Shown here: positions 43,866 to 52,500 of the stretch, piece after piece
Position numbering within the stretch: the first letter of the stretch is position 1
Layout of the letters: each line of letters begins with the position of its first letter
From: Bosea sp. 124
Lineage (GTDB): Bacteria > Pseudomonadota > Alphaproteobacteria > Rhizobiales > Beijerinckiaceae
Length of the DNA stretch: 64,000 nt
Direction of reading: 5' to 3'
Assembly (NCBI RefSeq): GCF_003046175.1
Contig: NZ_PZZM01000001.1
Coordinates: 1,125,001 to 1,189,000, forward strand
The notes under the pieces: generated by a model
The model's database searches: none
Seen by the model: the letters and a program-made list of their open reading frames with translations, nothing else
Told to the model about the DNA's origin: nothing
Program-made: the position numbers and the translations under genes

Positions 43866-44343
43866 CCTCGATCTCCTGGGCCGACAAGGCCGGCTTGCCC
43901 CGATAGGACGGGGCCACATCATGCAGGTCTTCGGTCCTGAAATAGGGCGGCATCACCGTCTGCGGGTTCAGCACCGAGGCATCGACCAGCCGCAGCCGAA
44001 TCTGCCCGGCATCGAGGCGATGCCCGACGCCGGCCAGCGGCGGGCCGATCGTACCCTGGAAGGGCTCGGAGGCATCCGCGCCCTGGTGGCAGATCAGGCA
44101 GTTGCCGCGCTCGCGATCCCGGATCAGAGCCGCGCCGCGCGTCGCATTGCCAATGAGGCCACCGAGCGGACGCGGAATCGCGTCGCCGACGACCTCATAG
44201 GGTTCCAGCGCCAGGGCCGGGCAGGCAAACTGAGGACAGAGGCACAATGCCGCCCATGCCAAAACGCTCCCAGCGAAGATGCGCGCCAGCTCCCTCCCCC
44301 CGCTTGCGGCGGGGAAGGGAGAAGAAAGCGGCGACCCGGTCAC
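43828..44343 (-). CDS. soxX: SoxX, monohaem cytochrome of the SoxXA complex
   Basis: 171 residues from a GTG overlapping the upstream stop (GTGA). Haem site CLICH (82-86), GPPLAGVGHR, and the distal Met in NPQTVMPPYF. The C-terminus ESV-type helix reads AQEIEDVVSYLVALKAL. The first about 20 residues are encoded by a palindromic repeat (44290-44321), so the true start may be further in, for example a TTG just before AWAALCLC. That would leave a signal peptide lacking positive charge. Partner of SoxA. Confidence 0.92.
   Translation of the reverse strand: MTGSPLSSPFPAASGGRELARIFAGSVLAWAALCLCPQFACPALALEPYEVVGDAIPRPLGGLIGNATRGAALIRDRERGNCLICHQGADASEPFQGTIGPPLAGVGHRLDAGQIRLRLVDASVLNPQTVMPPYFRTEDLHDVAPSYRGKPALSAQEIEDVVSYLVALKAL
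44290..44321. repeat. Palindrome at the start of soxX
   Basis: CTCCCTCCCC (44290-44299) against GGGGAAGGGAG (44311-44321) around CCGCTTGCGGC. This CCGCTTGCGG-centred palindrome is typical intergenic repeat style in this kind of genome. Here it lies between the molybdenum hydroxylase stop and soxX, inside the frame used for the longer SoxX start. Confidence 0.65.
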
Positions 44344-46541
44344 GCCTTCTTGAGATCGGCGTTCTTGATCGGCAAGGCGCGGATGCGCTTGCCCGTCGCG
44401 GCGAAGATCGCGTTCAGGACGGCCGGCGCTGCGACCGCGATCGTCGGCTCGCCGACGCCGCCCCAGAAGCCGCCTGATGGCACGAGCACCGTCTCGACCG
44501 CCGGCATCGCCTCCAGTCGCATCACCTCGTAGCTGTCGAAGTTCTCCTGCTCGACGCGGCCGTCCTTGATGGTGATCTCGCCATAGAGCGAGGCGGACAG
44601 GCCGTAGACGAAGGAGCCTTCGACCTGGCGCTCGATCTGCGCCGGGTTGACGGCATGGCCCGGATCGGTCGCCGCGACGATGCGGTGGATCTTGAGCTTG
44701 CCATCCGGGCTGACCGAGACCTCGGCCACCGCCGCGACATAGGAGCCGAAGCCCATCGTCTGGCAGATGCCGCGGAAGACGCCATCGGGGAGCTTCGTGC
44801 CCCAACCGGCCTTCTCGGCAACGGCATTGAGCACCGCCAGATGCTTGGGATGGTCCTTCATCAGCGCGCGCCGGAACTCCAGCGGGTCCTTGCCCGCCGC
44901 ATGCGCCAGCTCGTCCATGAAGGATTCGAGATAGATCGTGTTCTGGTTCAGGTTGACGCCACGCCAGAAGCCCGGCGGCACATGCGGGTTGCGCATGGCG
45001 TGGTCGATCAGCAGGTTGGGAATCCCATAGCCGATCGAGGCCTCGGGACCGGGCGGGTTGAGGCCCTGGAACACGGCCGGATCGCGCCCGTTCTGGATAT
45101 TCTGCGGAAAGATGCCGGCGACGATCGATTGGCCGGATATGCGCATGTGCAGCCCGGTCAGGTTGTTGTCCTTGTCGAAGGCTCCGACCATCTTGCACTG
45201 CGTCAGCGGGTGGAAGCGGCCATGCAGCATGTCCTCCTCGCGCGACCAGATCAGCTTCACCGGCGTGCCGGGGATCTGCTTGGCGATGGCGACGACCTGA
45301 CGGACCCAGTCATGCACCGCGCCGCGCCGGCCGAAGCCGCCGCCGAGATCGATCTTGTAGGCCTCGCATTTGGCGATCGGCAGGCCCGAGGCCTCGGATG
45401 TCGCGGCGAGCGCCGCCTCGCCATTCTGGGTCGGCGTCCAGACCTCGCATTTCTCCGGCGTGTAGAGCGCCGTGGCGTTCATCGTCTCCATGCAGGCATG
45501 GTTCTGGAACGGATAGGAATAGACCGCCTCGATGGTGCGGGCGGCATTGGCGATCGCCGCCTTGGCGTCGCCGTTCTGATTGCCGACCACGGCGTTGGGC
45601 GCGTCCAGCCCCTCTTTCAACCAGGCCGCCAGGCTCGCACTGGACACATTCGCATGCTCGCCCTCGTCCCAGACGATCGGCAGCGCATCGAGCGCGGTCT
45701 TGGCCTGCCACCATCTGTCGGCGACGACGGCAACGGCACTGTCGCCGACCGGCAGCACGTGCCTGACGCCCGGCATGGCCGTGATCGCGGCGGCATCGAA
45801 GCTCTTCACCTTGCCGCCGAAGACGGGGCAGTCCTTGATCGCGGCGTTGAGCAGGCCGGGCATGGTCAGATCCATGCCGTAGATCTTCTTGCCGTTGGTC
45901 TTGTCGGCGGTGTCGAGCCGCGGCAGCGGCTTGCCGGCGATGGTCCAGTCCTTCGGGTCCTTGAGCGCGACGTCCTTCGGAGCTTCCAGTTTGGCGGCGG
46001 CAGCCGCGACCTGTCCGTAGCGCAGCGAACGGCCGGAAGCCTTGTGGGTGACGACGCTCTTCTCGGCCGAGCATTCGGCCGCGGGCACATTCCACTCGTT
46101 CGCCGCCGCCTGGATCAGCATCGTGCGCGCCGCCGCGCCACCCTTGCGGACATAGTCGTGCGATTCGCGGATGCCGCGGCTGCCGCCGGTCGAGAAATTG
46201 CCCCAGACACGGTTGCGGGCGACGTTCTGGCCCGGCGTCGGATATTCGGTCGTAACCTTCGCCCAGTCGCAGTTCAGCTCCTCTGCGACGAGCTGGGCGA
46301 GTCCGGTCAGCGTGCCCTGCCCCATCTCGGAGCGAGCGATGCGGATCACCACCTTGTCGTCAGGATGGACCACGACCCAGGCGTTGATCTCAGGCACGGC
46401 GCCTTGCGCCTGCGCCTGGGCCTCGCTTCCGAAGGGGATCGCGAAGCCGAAGCTGAAGGCGCCGGCCGCAGCGGCGGAGCCTGCGAGCAGGCCGCGGCGT
46501 GACACGCTGGTTTTGGAAGAGGCGGTCGAGGCGGATGTCAT
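44340..46541 (-). CDS. Molybdenum hydroxylase large subunit (IorB-like, xanthine dehydrogenase family)
   Basis: 733 residues from an ATG with GGAGG 5 bases upstream. Tat signal SRRGLLAGSAAAAGAFSFGFA. Molybdopterin cytosine dinucleotide domain blocks are present: SEMGQGTLTGLAQLVAEEL, LGGGFGRRGAVHDWV, FWRGVNLNQN, and the catalytic-type Glu in GGVGEPTIAVAAP. The order and Tat signal match isoquinoline 1-oxidoreductase beta subunits, exported enzymes that pair with a small iron-sulfur protein and pass electrons to cytochromes, not NAD. Substrate unknown: aldehyde or N-heterocycle hydroxylation is the family range. Its stop overlaps soxX. Confidence 0.9.
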   Translation of the reverse strand: MTSASTASSKTSVSRRGLLAGSAAAAGAFSFGFAIPFGSEAQAQAQGAVPEINAWVVVHPDDKVVIRIARSEMGQGTLTGLAQLVAEELNCDWAKVTTEYPTPGQNVARNRVWGNFSTGGSRGIRESHDYVRKGGAAARTMLIQAAANEWNVPAAECSAEKSVVTHKASGRSLRYGQVAAAAAKLEAPKDVALKDPKDWTIAGKPLPRLDTADKTNGKKIYGMDLTMPGLLNAAIKDCPVFGGKVKSFDAAAITAMPGVRHVLPVGDSAVAVVADRWWQAKTALDALPIVWDEGEHANVSSASLAAWLKEGLDAPNAVVGNQNGDAKAAIANAARTIEAVYSYPFQNHACMETMNATALYTPEKCEVWTPTQNGEAALAATSEASGLPIAKCEAYKIDLGGGFGRRGAVHDWVRQVVAIAKQIPGTPVKLIWSREEDMLHGRFHPLTQCKMVGAFDKDNNLTGLHMRISGQSIVAGIFPQNIQNGRDPAVFQGLNPPGPEASIGYGIPNLLIDHAMRNPHVPPGFWRGVNLNQNTIYLESFMDELAHAAGKDPLEFRRALMKDHPKHLAVLNAVAEKAGWGTKLPDGVFRGICQTMGFGSYVAAVAEVSVSPDGKLKIHRIVAATDPGHAVNPAQIERQVEGSFVYGLSASLYGEITIKDGRVEQENFDSYEVMRLEAMPAVETVLVPSGGFWGGVGEPTIAVAAPAVLNAIFAATGKRIRALPIKNADLKKA

Positions 46542-46641
46542 GTCGTCCTCCGGATCTGGGCATGGGCGCGAGGGAGGCGGCGGTGCTTGAAGACCTGCCG
46601 CGTTCGACCCCGCGCTGGGGAATCACGAAACGGGCGAGCCC

Positions 46642-47109
46642 TCAGCCGCGGCCAAGCGTGCCGCCGGCGACGACGTCGAGGATCGCGGTCTTGACCCGCG
46701 CATAGGTGCCACAGCGGCAGATATTGGTGATCTCGCTGGCGATATCGGCCTCGGTCGCCTTCGGATTGGCCTGCAGCAGGGCGGCCGTCGCCATGATCAT
46801 GCCGCTCTGGCAGAAACCGCATTGCGGTACGTCGTGCTTGATCCAGGCCTGCTGCACCGGGTGCTTGCCGTCGGGGGACAGCCCCTCGATCGTGACGATC
46901 TTCTGTTCTGCGGTGATCGCATCGAGCGGCAGCGCGCAGGAGCGCGTCGCGACGCCGTCGATATGGACCGTGCAGGCACCGCATTGGGCGACGCCGCAGC
47001 CATATTTCGTCCCGGTCAGACCGATCTGTTCCCGGATGACCCAGAGCAGCGGCGTGTCGCCGGCCGCTTCGACATCAATCATCCTGCCGTTCACATTGAG
47101 CTTCGCCAC
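46642..47109 (-). CDS. Molybdenum hydroxylase [2Fe-2S] subunit (IorA-like)
   Basis: 155 residues from a GTG at 47109 with GGGAGG 7 bases upstream; a TTG at 47133 is in frame but poorly placed. Plant-type cluster [17 protein letters not shown] with the fourth Cys in SCALPL, then the second cluster domain [10 protein letters not shown] and CRCGTYAR. No signal peptide, as expected if it rides on the Tat signal of the large subunit. First gene of the operon that continues into soxXYZA. Confidence 0.93.
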   Translation of the reverse strand: MAKLNVNGRMIDVEAAGDTPLLWVIREQIGLTGTKYGCGVAQCGACTVHIDGVATRSCALPLDAITAEQKIVTIEGLSPDGKHPVQQAWIKHDVPQCGFCQSGMIMATAALLQANPKATEADIASEITNICRCGTYARVKTAILDVVAGGTLGRG

Positions 47110-47589
47110 CGTAAACCTCCCGGTTTCGATCAAGAAGGACAGCGGGAGAGCCAGCGCGCCCCGCCGAAATGCCGACGTGCGCCGCGGCGCGCCGGTCAGA
47201 CTTGAATTGGAAGCGATTGAAACTCAGTTCTGCCTGCGAGCCAACGCCCCGCAAGCGGCCGATCACGTTGCGTGATGGCGCGCGCGAGCGGCATTTTCCA
47301 ACCAGGAACGGCCGATTCCAGCGACAGGGCCGGCCGTTCGGGTCGGATCGCCCCGGGTCATGAGCAGGGGAGGCAGCACGCAGCATCACGGCAACGTGAT
47401 GCTGCGTTGGCGCCTTTCCGAGCAGGCGTCGATGCCGCGCCCGGGCGAATGCCCGAGCACGAGCAGCGGCACCCACAGGCTGGGATCGCGGTGATCGCGG
47501 AGACGCATCTCACCGCTGCTCCGGAACGGGTCTCCGAAGGCTTCATCCTGCCGATATATCGGCCTTGCGCCGCCGGGATAGCGACCGTT
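47110..47589. promoter_or_regulatory. Upstream region of the molybdenum hydroxylase-Sox operon
   Basis: 480 bases without a convincing gene. It must hold the promoter of the minus-strand operon starting at 47109. The only striking structure is the perfect hairpin at 47378-47407. The remainder (47110-47370 and 47410-47589) shows no conserved frame or motif I can name. Confidence 0.4.
47378..47407. other. Perfect 13-bp hairpin with GCAA/TTGC loop
   Basis: Arms ACGCAGCATCACG (47378-47390) and CGTGATGCTGCGT (47395-47407) with the 4-base loop GCAA on the plus strand. GCAA is a GNRA tetraloop, so an RNA made from the plus strand would fold very stably. No T-run follows on either strand, so it is not a standard terminator. 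As DNA it is an ideal dyad operator between the DUF2934 gene and the molybdenum hydroxylase operon. Confidence 0.6.
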
Positions 47590-47829
47590 TCAGGCCGCCA
47601 CGCCACGCCGTGATGTCGGACCGGCGCGCCGCTCCGAGCTACCCGGTGCGCGAGGCGTCGGTGCTGCATGTGATGACGCCTGCGGTGCGTCCTCGCCGCT
47701 GTGCCGGAACGCCCAGATCTCCTTGGCAACATCCCAATGGCGCCGGTCCTGACCGTCCGGGCAGCCATCCTGCACCCAAAGCTGATAGGCGATCTTCCTG
47801 ATTTCGCTATGTACCCTGTCGTCCTTCAT
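47590..47829 (-). CDS. DUF2934 domain-containing small protein
   Basis: 79 residues from the ATG at 47829 with GGAG upstream. The first 40 residues match DUF2934 (HSEIRKIAYQLWVQDGCPDGQDRRHWDVAKEIW). The C-terminal half is low-complexity and Ala/Pro/Ser/Arg rich. Function is unknown; the family is common and often multi-copy in Rhizobiales. It is 130 bases downstream of the Pat-like gene on the same strand. Confidence 0.85.
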   Translation of the reverse strand: MKDDRVHSEIRKIAYQLWVQDGCPDGQDRRHWDVAKEIWAFRHSGEDAPQASSHAAPTPRAPGSSERRAGPTSRRGVAA

Positions 47830-47959
47830 GGCAGTTTCTCCGTCGCGTGCTTCCCGCCCGCCAGCCGGATCGTCAGAAGGCCACAAGACTGTGGCGGCAA
47901 TGCCGGGCGCAGATCACATTCAGGGCAACGGCCGGGTTCGCGCAGCCGCTAAATCGCGG

Positions 47960-50575
47960 TCAGGAGCGCAGGTTCGATGCGGCGGATTCCACCGACAAGG
48001 TGACGACGCGGAGCGCCATGTCGTCGGGGACATGCGCGATCTCGAAGCCGAGCTGGCGGCAGAGCGTCAGCATGCGCGTATTCTCCGCCAGCACCTGGCT
48101 GCGGATCGTCTTGAGGCCTTCGGCCTTCGCCCATTCGATGATCAGCGTCATCAACGTCCAGCCCAGCCCGACACCCTTCCAGTCGGAGCGCAGCAGGATC
48201 GCGTATTCGGCCTCCTCCTGCCCCGGATCGGTGTGCAGCCGCACGACGCCGGCGACCTCGCCCGTCTCCTCCTCGAAGGCGACGAAGGCCATGGCACGGG
48301 CATAGTCGAGCTGGGTCAGATGGGCGAGGAAGGAGTGGCTGAAGGTTTTCAGCGGCGCGAAGAAGCGCAGCCGCAAATCCTCCGGCGTCACCTTCTGCAA
48401 CATCGCAGCGATCGCGCCTTCGTCCTCCGGGCGGATCGGCCTGACCTGGAAGCTTCGCCCGCTCCGCAGCGTCACCTGCCTTCGCCAGTTTCCGGGATAG
48501 GGCCGGATCGCCGGGCGGCGGCGCTTCTCGGGCGTACGCTCCAGCATGATGCGGGCATCGACGGTCATGACGCCGGTCTCGTCGGCGAGAAGCGGATTGA
48601 GATCGAGTTCCCGGATCTCGGGCAGGTCGACCGCCATCTGCCCCACCGCGACGAGCGCCGCCGCCACCGCATCCAGCCGCGCGGCGGGCACGTCGCGATA
48701 GGCCGCGAGCACGCGCGAGACGCGGGTGCGGGCGATCAGCCGGCTGGCGAGCCCGAGATCGAGCGGCGGCAAGGCGACGTGGCTGTCGTCGATCAGCTCG
48801 GCGGCGGTGCCGCCACGGCCGAAGACGACGACGGGCCCGAAGCAGGGATCGGTCGCGAAACCGACGATCAGCTCGCGCGCCTTGGCACGCTGCGCCATCG
48901 GCTGCACCGCAAGCCCGGTGATCCGGGCCTCCGGCCGGTCTGCCCGCACCCGCGCGAGCATGGACTCGGCCGCATCACGAAGGGCGGCCTCGGTCGCCAG
49001 ATCGAGCGCGACGCCGCCGACATCGGATTTGTGGATGATGTCGGGCGAGACGATCTTGAGCGCGACCGGCCGGCCACGCGCGAGCAGCGGGCGTGCCACG
49101 ATCAGTGCCGCCTCGATATCCGCTGCCACCACCGGGCGGAGTTCCGGGATGCGGTAGATCGCCAGCAGCGCCGAGACCTCGTCGGGGTCGAGCCAGTCGC
49201 GCTGCTCGGCCAGCGCCCTGGCGACGATGGCCCGTGCCTGTGCAAGATCTGGCGGCGGCATGTCCTCCGCCGAAGGGGGCGTCGCCATCAGCTCGGCCTG
49301 CAGGCGGGCATGGCGCAGGAGGTGCTGGAAACCCATCACGGCTTCGGCGCCGGTCGCAAAGGAGGGCAGCCCGGTGGCCGCGAACCGCGCCGCGATGGCG
49401 TCGTCGCCGCCGATCCAGGCCGCCAGGACCGGCTTGGTGCTGCGCACCGCCCGCGCCGCCGCAACGACGGCCTCGGCGCAGGTTTCCGCCTCGGCCAGCA
49501 GATGTGGAGCGTGCACCGCGAGCACCGCATCGACGCCGCCATCCTCGAGCAGGCCGGTGACCGCCTCGCCATATTGCGCCGGCGTCGCCGCCTCGACGAT
49601 GGCCTCCTCATCCGGAGCCGGGGCGTCGCCGCTCCGGGTCGCAAGCGCGCCTCCGAGCTGGCGCAGGCGCCCCGCCGCCAGCGCGGCGAGCCCGGCCCCG
49701 TTGCTGACGATCGCCAGCCGGCCGCCGGCCAGCGGCCGCGTGCGGCCGAGCGTCTCGGCCGCAGCGAAGAGCTCATCGAGATCGTTGACCCGCAGAAGCC
49801 CGGCGCGATGGAACGCGGCATCATGGGCCCGGTCGGCGGTGACGATCAGCCCGGCATGCGTCAGCGAGGTGGTTCCTGTCGCCGCACGCCACGGTTTCAG
49901 CACCAGCACCGGCTTCAGATGCGCCGCCGCCCGGGCCGAGGACAGGAAGCGCGCGGCATCCTCGACATCGTCCAGCGCCAGCAGGATTGAGCGCGTCCGC
50001 CCGTCGAGACCGAAATGATCGAGGCAATCGGCGATGTCGACATCGGCAGCCGCGCCCAGCGTGACCGCACCCGAGAAGCCGACCTCGCGGCGCGCTGCCC
50101 AGGCCAGGATACCGGCCGCGATCGAACTGGACTGCGCGACCAGGGCGATGCTGCCCGTCTTCGGCACGACCGGCGCGAAGCTCGCATTGAGATGCAGGCG
50201 CGGAGCCACCAGCCCGATCGAATCGGGGCCGATGACCCGGATGCCGGCACGGCGGCCGGCCTCGCCCAGCATGGCTGCACCGGCCCGCTCGCCATCGACG
50301 ATCAGCACGCCGGCGCAGCCGCGGCGCCCGGCCGCGGCGATGGTCTCGATCGCATCCCGCGCCGGGGCGATCACGAGATCGGCTGCCTCGGGCAGGGCGT
50401 CGAGGTTCGCGGCAGGCTCCCAGCCCTCGGCCGCGCCGCCACCCAGCGCGACCATGCGGCCGGTATATCCGCCCGCCCTGATGCTGGCGAGCAGCGGCAT
50501 CGTCGGGTCATCCGCCTGCGCCACGACCGCGACCGACGCGGGCTCGAGCATGCGTTTCAATCGGTCGGGCGCCAT
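47960..50575 (-). CDS. Acyl-CoA ligase (NDP-forming)-GNAT fusion, Pat-like protein acetyltransferase
   Basis: 871 residues. CoA-binding domain (about 1-125), succinyl-CoA-ligase-like domains (about 130-440), ATP-grasp domain (about 470-690; GRPVALKIVSPDIIHKSDVGG), and a C-terminal GNAT domain (about 715-871; RPIRPEDEGAIAAML, EYAILLRSDWKGVGLGWTLM as the acetyl-CoA loop). This order is that of Salmonella Pat and relatives, which acetylate the active-site Lys of acyl-CoA synthetases. No deacetylase or acs gene is adjacent. Confidence 0.92.
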   Translation of the reverse strand: MAPDRLKRMLEPASVAVVAQADDPTMPLLASIRAGGYTGRMVALGGGAAEGWEPAANLDALPEAADLVIAPARDAIETIAAAGRRGCAGVLIVDGERAGAAMLGEAGRRAGIRVIGPDSIGLVAPRLHLNASFAPVVPKTGSIALVAQSSSIAAGILAWAARREVGFSGAVTLGAAADVDIADCLDHFGLDGRTRSILLALDDVEDAARFLSSARAAAHLKPVLVLKPWRAATGTTSLTHAGLIVTADRAHDAAFHRAGLLRVNDLDELFAAAETLGRTRPLAGGRLAIVSNGAGLAALAAGRLRQLGGALATRSGDAPAPDEEAIVEAATPAQYGEAVTGLLEDGGVDAVLAVHAPHLLAEAETCAEAVVAAARAVRSTKPVLAAWIGGDDAIAARFAATGLPSFATGAEAVMGFQHLLRHARLQAELMATPPSAEDMPPPDLAQARAIVARALAEQRDWLDPDEVSALLAIYRIPELRPVVAADIEAALIVARPLLARGRPVALKIVSPDIIHKSDVGGVALDLATEAALRDAAESMLARVRADRPEARITGLAVQPMAQRAKARELIVGFATDPCFGPVVVFGRGGTAAELIDDSHVALPPLDLGLASRLIARTRVSRVLAAYRDVPAARLDAVAAALVAVGQMAVDLPEIRELDLNPLLADETGVMTVDARIMLERTPEKRRRPAIRPYPGNWRRQVTLRSGRSFQVRPIRPEDEGAIAAMLQKVTPEDLRLRFFAPLKTFSHSFLAHLTQLDYARAMAFVAFEEETGEVAGVVRLHTDPGQEEAEYAILLRSDWKGVGLGWTLMTLIIEWAKAEGLKTIRSQVLAENTRMLTLCRQLGFEIAHVPDDMALRVVTLSVESAASNLRS

Positions 50576-50765
50576 GGCAGCATCGTCTCGGGAAACAGGC
50601 CTCGGATCAGGCGCGACGGAGCTTCGTTGCGGATGGCTGCCATGGCAAGCACGGTCTGCCGGCGGCAGATGCCACGATGCCGCAGACGGGCCGACGCCTC
50701 AGTGACGTGCCAAATTCTCGGGAAGCCCCATATTGTCGGGACACGTCATAGTCTCAGGACCTGTC
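50576..50765. promoter_or_regulatory. Divergent promoter region of the Pat-like gene and selO
   Basis: 190 bases between two divergent starts, so promoters of both genes should lie here. A TTCTCGGGAAGC ... TTGTCGGGACACG ... GTCTCAGGACC series near 50715-50762 gives three loosely similar TCGGGA-type blocks upstream of selO; their meaning is unknown. Confidence 0.35.
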
Positions 50766-52220
50766 ATGCCGATCGCCTTCGACAACAGCTATGCCCGGTT
50801 GCCGGAGCGCTTCCATGCGCTGACCCCGCCGACGCCCGTGCCGGAGCCACGCCTCGTCCGGCTCAACGGCGCACTGGCCGATGAACTCGGCCTCGACCGG
50901 GACTGGCTTGCGAGCCCCGAAGGGATTTCCGTCCTCGCCGGCAACGCCGTGGCGCCGGGATCGACGCCGATCGCGACCGCCTATGCCGGGCACCAGTTCG
51001 GCAATTTCGTGCCGCAGCTCGGCGACGGCCGCGCCATCCTCCTCGGCGAGGTCCTCGACCGCTCGGGCGTTCGCCGCGACATCCAGCTCAAGGGGGCCGG
51101 ACGCACGCGCTTCTCGCGCGGCGGCGACGGGCGGGCGGCGCTGGGGCCAGTGATGCGCGAATACATCGTCAGCGAGGCGATGGCGGCGCTCGGCATCAAG
51201 ACGACGCGCGCGCTGGCCTTCGTCCTGACCGGCGCAGCGGTGATGCGCGATGCGCCGCTGCCGGGCGCGATCCTGACGCGCGTGGCCGCGAGCCATATCC
51301 GCATCGGTACCTTCCAGTTCTTCGCGGCACGGCAGGATGTCGAGGCCCTGCGGCTGCTGGCCGATCATGTCATCGCCCGCCATTATCCGCAGGCGGCCGC
51401 GGCGGCTAAACCCTATCTCGCCTTGCTCGAGGCGGTGATCGCGGCGCAGGCCGATCTCGTCGTGCGCTGGCTCCTGGTCGGCTTCATCCATGGCGTGATG
51501 AACACGGACAATGCCTCGATCGCGGGCGAGACGATCGATTACGGCCCCTGCGCCTTTCTCGACGCTTATGATCCGGAAACCGTGTTCAGCGCGATCGATG
51601 CCGGAGGCCGCTATGCCTATGGCAACCAGCCCGGCATCGTGCTGTGGAACCTGACGCGGCTCGCCGAAGCCGTGCTGCCGCTTCTGGCGACAGAGACCGA
51701 CGCGGCCGTCGCCCTCGCCCAGGCCGCACTCGGCGCCTTCGGGCCGCGCTATCAGGCCGCCTATGACGCGGGCATCGCCCGCAAGCTCGGCCTGGCCGGC
51801 GATAGCGAGGCCGATACGGGGCTCGGCGCCGAACTCCTCGGCCTTCTCGCGGCGCGCGGGGCCGATTTCACGCTCAGCTTTCGTCATCTCAGCCGGCTTC
51901 ACGCCGGGCTTGCAGGAGAGGAACCGCTGCGCGCGGCGCTCGGGCACGATCCCGCCCTCGACGGCTGGCTGGCACGCTGGCGGGAACGCAGTGCCGGCAC
52001 CACGCGAGACGCGATGCTCACGGTCAATCCCGCCTTTATCCCGCGCAATCACCGCATCGAGGCCGCGATCGCGGCGGCGCAGGAGCACGACGATTTCGCG
52101 CCTTTCGAAGAACTGCTCGCCGTGCTGGCGCGGCCCTTCGACGAGCAGGCCGCCTTCGCGGACTATGAAGACCCACCGCAGCCGCATGAACGCGTCAGGC
52201 GAACCTTCTGCGGCACCTGA
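50766..52220 (+). CDS. selO: Protein adenylyltransferase SelO (YdiU/UPF0061)
   Basis: 484 residues from the ATG at 50766; an earlier in-frame start at 50733 adds 11 residues unlike the family. Pseudokinase that transfers AMP from ATP to Ser/Thr/Tyr. Visible blocks: ATAYAGHQFGNFVPQLGDGRAI, DIQLKGAGRTRFSRGGDGRA, HGVMNTDNASIAGETIDYGPCAF (inverted ATP-binding and metal residues), and the C-terminal TFCGT, whose Cys is at the site of selenocysteine in eukaryotic SelO. Function: redox-linked AMPylation. Confidence 0.96.
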   Translation: MPIAFDNSYARLPERFHALTPPTPVPEPRLVRLNGALADELGLDRDWLASPEGISVLAGNAVAPGSTPIATAYAGHQFGNFVPQLGDGRAILLGEVLDRSGVRRDIQLKGAGRTRFSRGGDGRAALGPVMREYIVSEAMAALGIKTTRALAFVLTGAAVMRDAPLPGAILTRVAASHIRIGTFQFFAARQDVEALRLLADHVIARHYPQAAAAAKPYLALLEAVIAAQADLVVRWLLVGFIHGVMNTDNASIAGETIDYGPCAFLDAYDPETVFSAIDAGGRYAYGNQPGIVLWNLTRLAEAVLPLLATETDAAVALAQAALGAFGPRYQAAYDAGIARKLGLAGDSEADTGLGAELLGLLAARGADFTLSFRHLSRLHAGLAGEEPLRAALGHDPALDGWLARWRERSAGTTRDAMLTVNPAFIPRNHRIEAAIAAAQEHDDFAPFEELLAVLARPFDEQAAFADYEDPPQPHERVRRTFCGT

Positions 52221-52268
52221 ACGGAAGCAGTAGCCTCTCGCTTGCCCATCCACGCGTTCGCCCCTGGC

Positions 52269-52365
52269 GACCGGAGGGAGGCCCTGGACCCATTCCGGAA
52301 CCTCAACTAGCACGCGCTCCGGAATGGATCCCGGATCTCCGCTTCGCTGCGTCCGGGATGACCCG
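52269..52365. repeat. REP/BIME-like palindromic repeat
   Basis: Inner arms CCATTCCGGA (52290-52299) and TCCGGAATGG (52318-52327), with an outer TCCGGGATGACC end. It is related to the element at 29347-29453. It fills much of the 280-base gap between selO and the gamma-glutamyltransferase gene and could terminate selO. Confidence 0.8.
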
Positions 52366-52500
52366 CGTTTGGGCAAAAGATGCTCGCCATGCGCACAACG
52401 CCAGCGACAGCACGCGAAACGCAGGCATGACGACCTGTTCCGGCCGGCGGAACCTGTGCTCTGATCGCGAAGGCCATCCAGGGCCGGAACGCGAGGACGA

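Noticed and set aside
43344..45198. Longer SoxX frame reaching back to 45198
   Set aside because: The extension runs antisense-in-phase through the Mo hydroxylase coding sequence and gives Arg/Gly-rich nonsense; the GTG at 44343 or a later start is used.
47134..47589. Small open frames in the gap upstream of the IorA-like gene
   Set aside because: No ribosome sites, no recognisable motif and conflicting frames on both strands; treated as non-coding.
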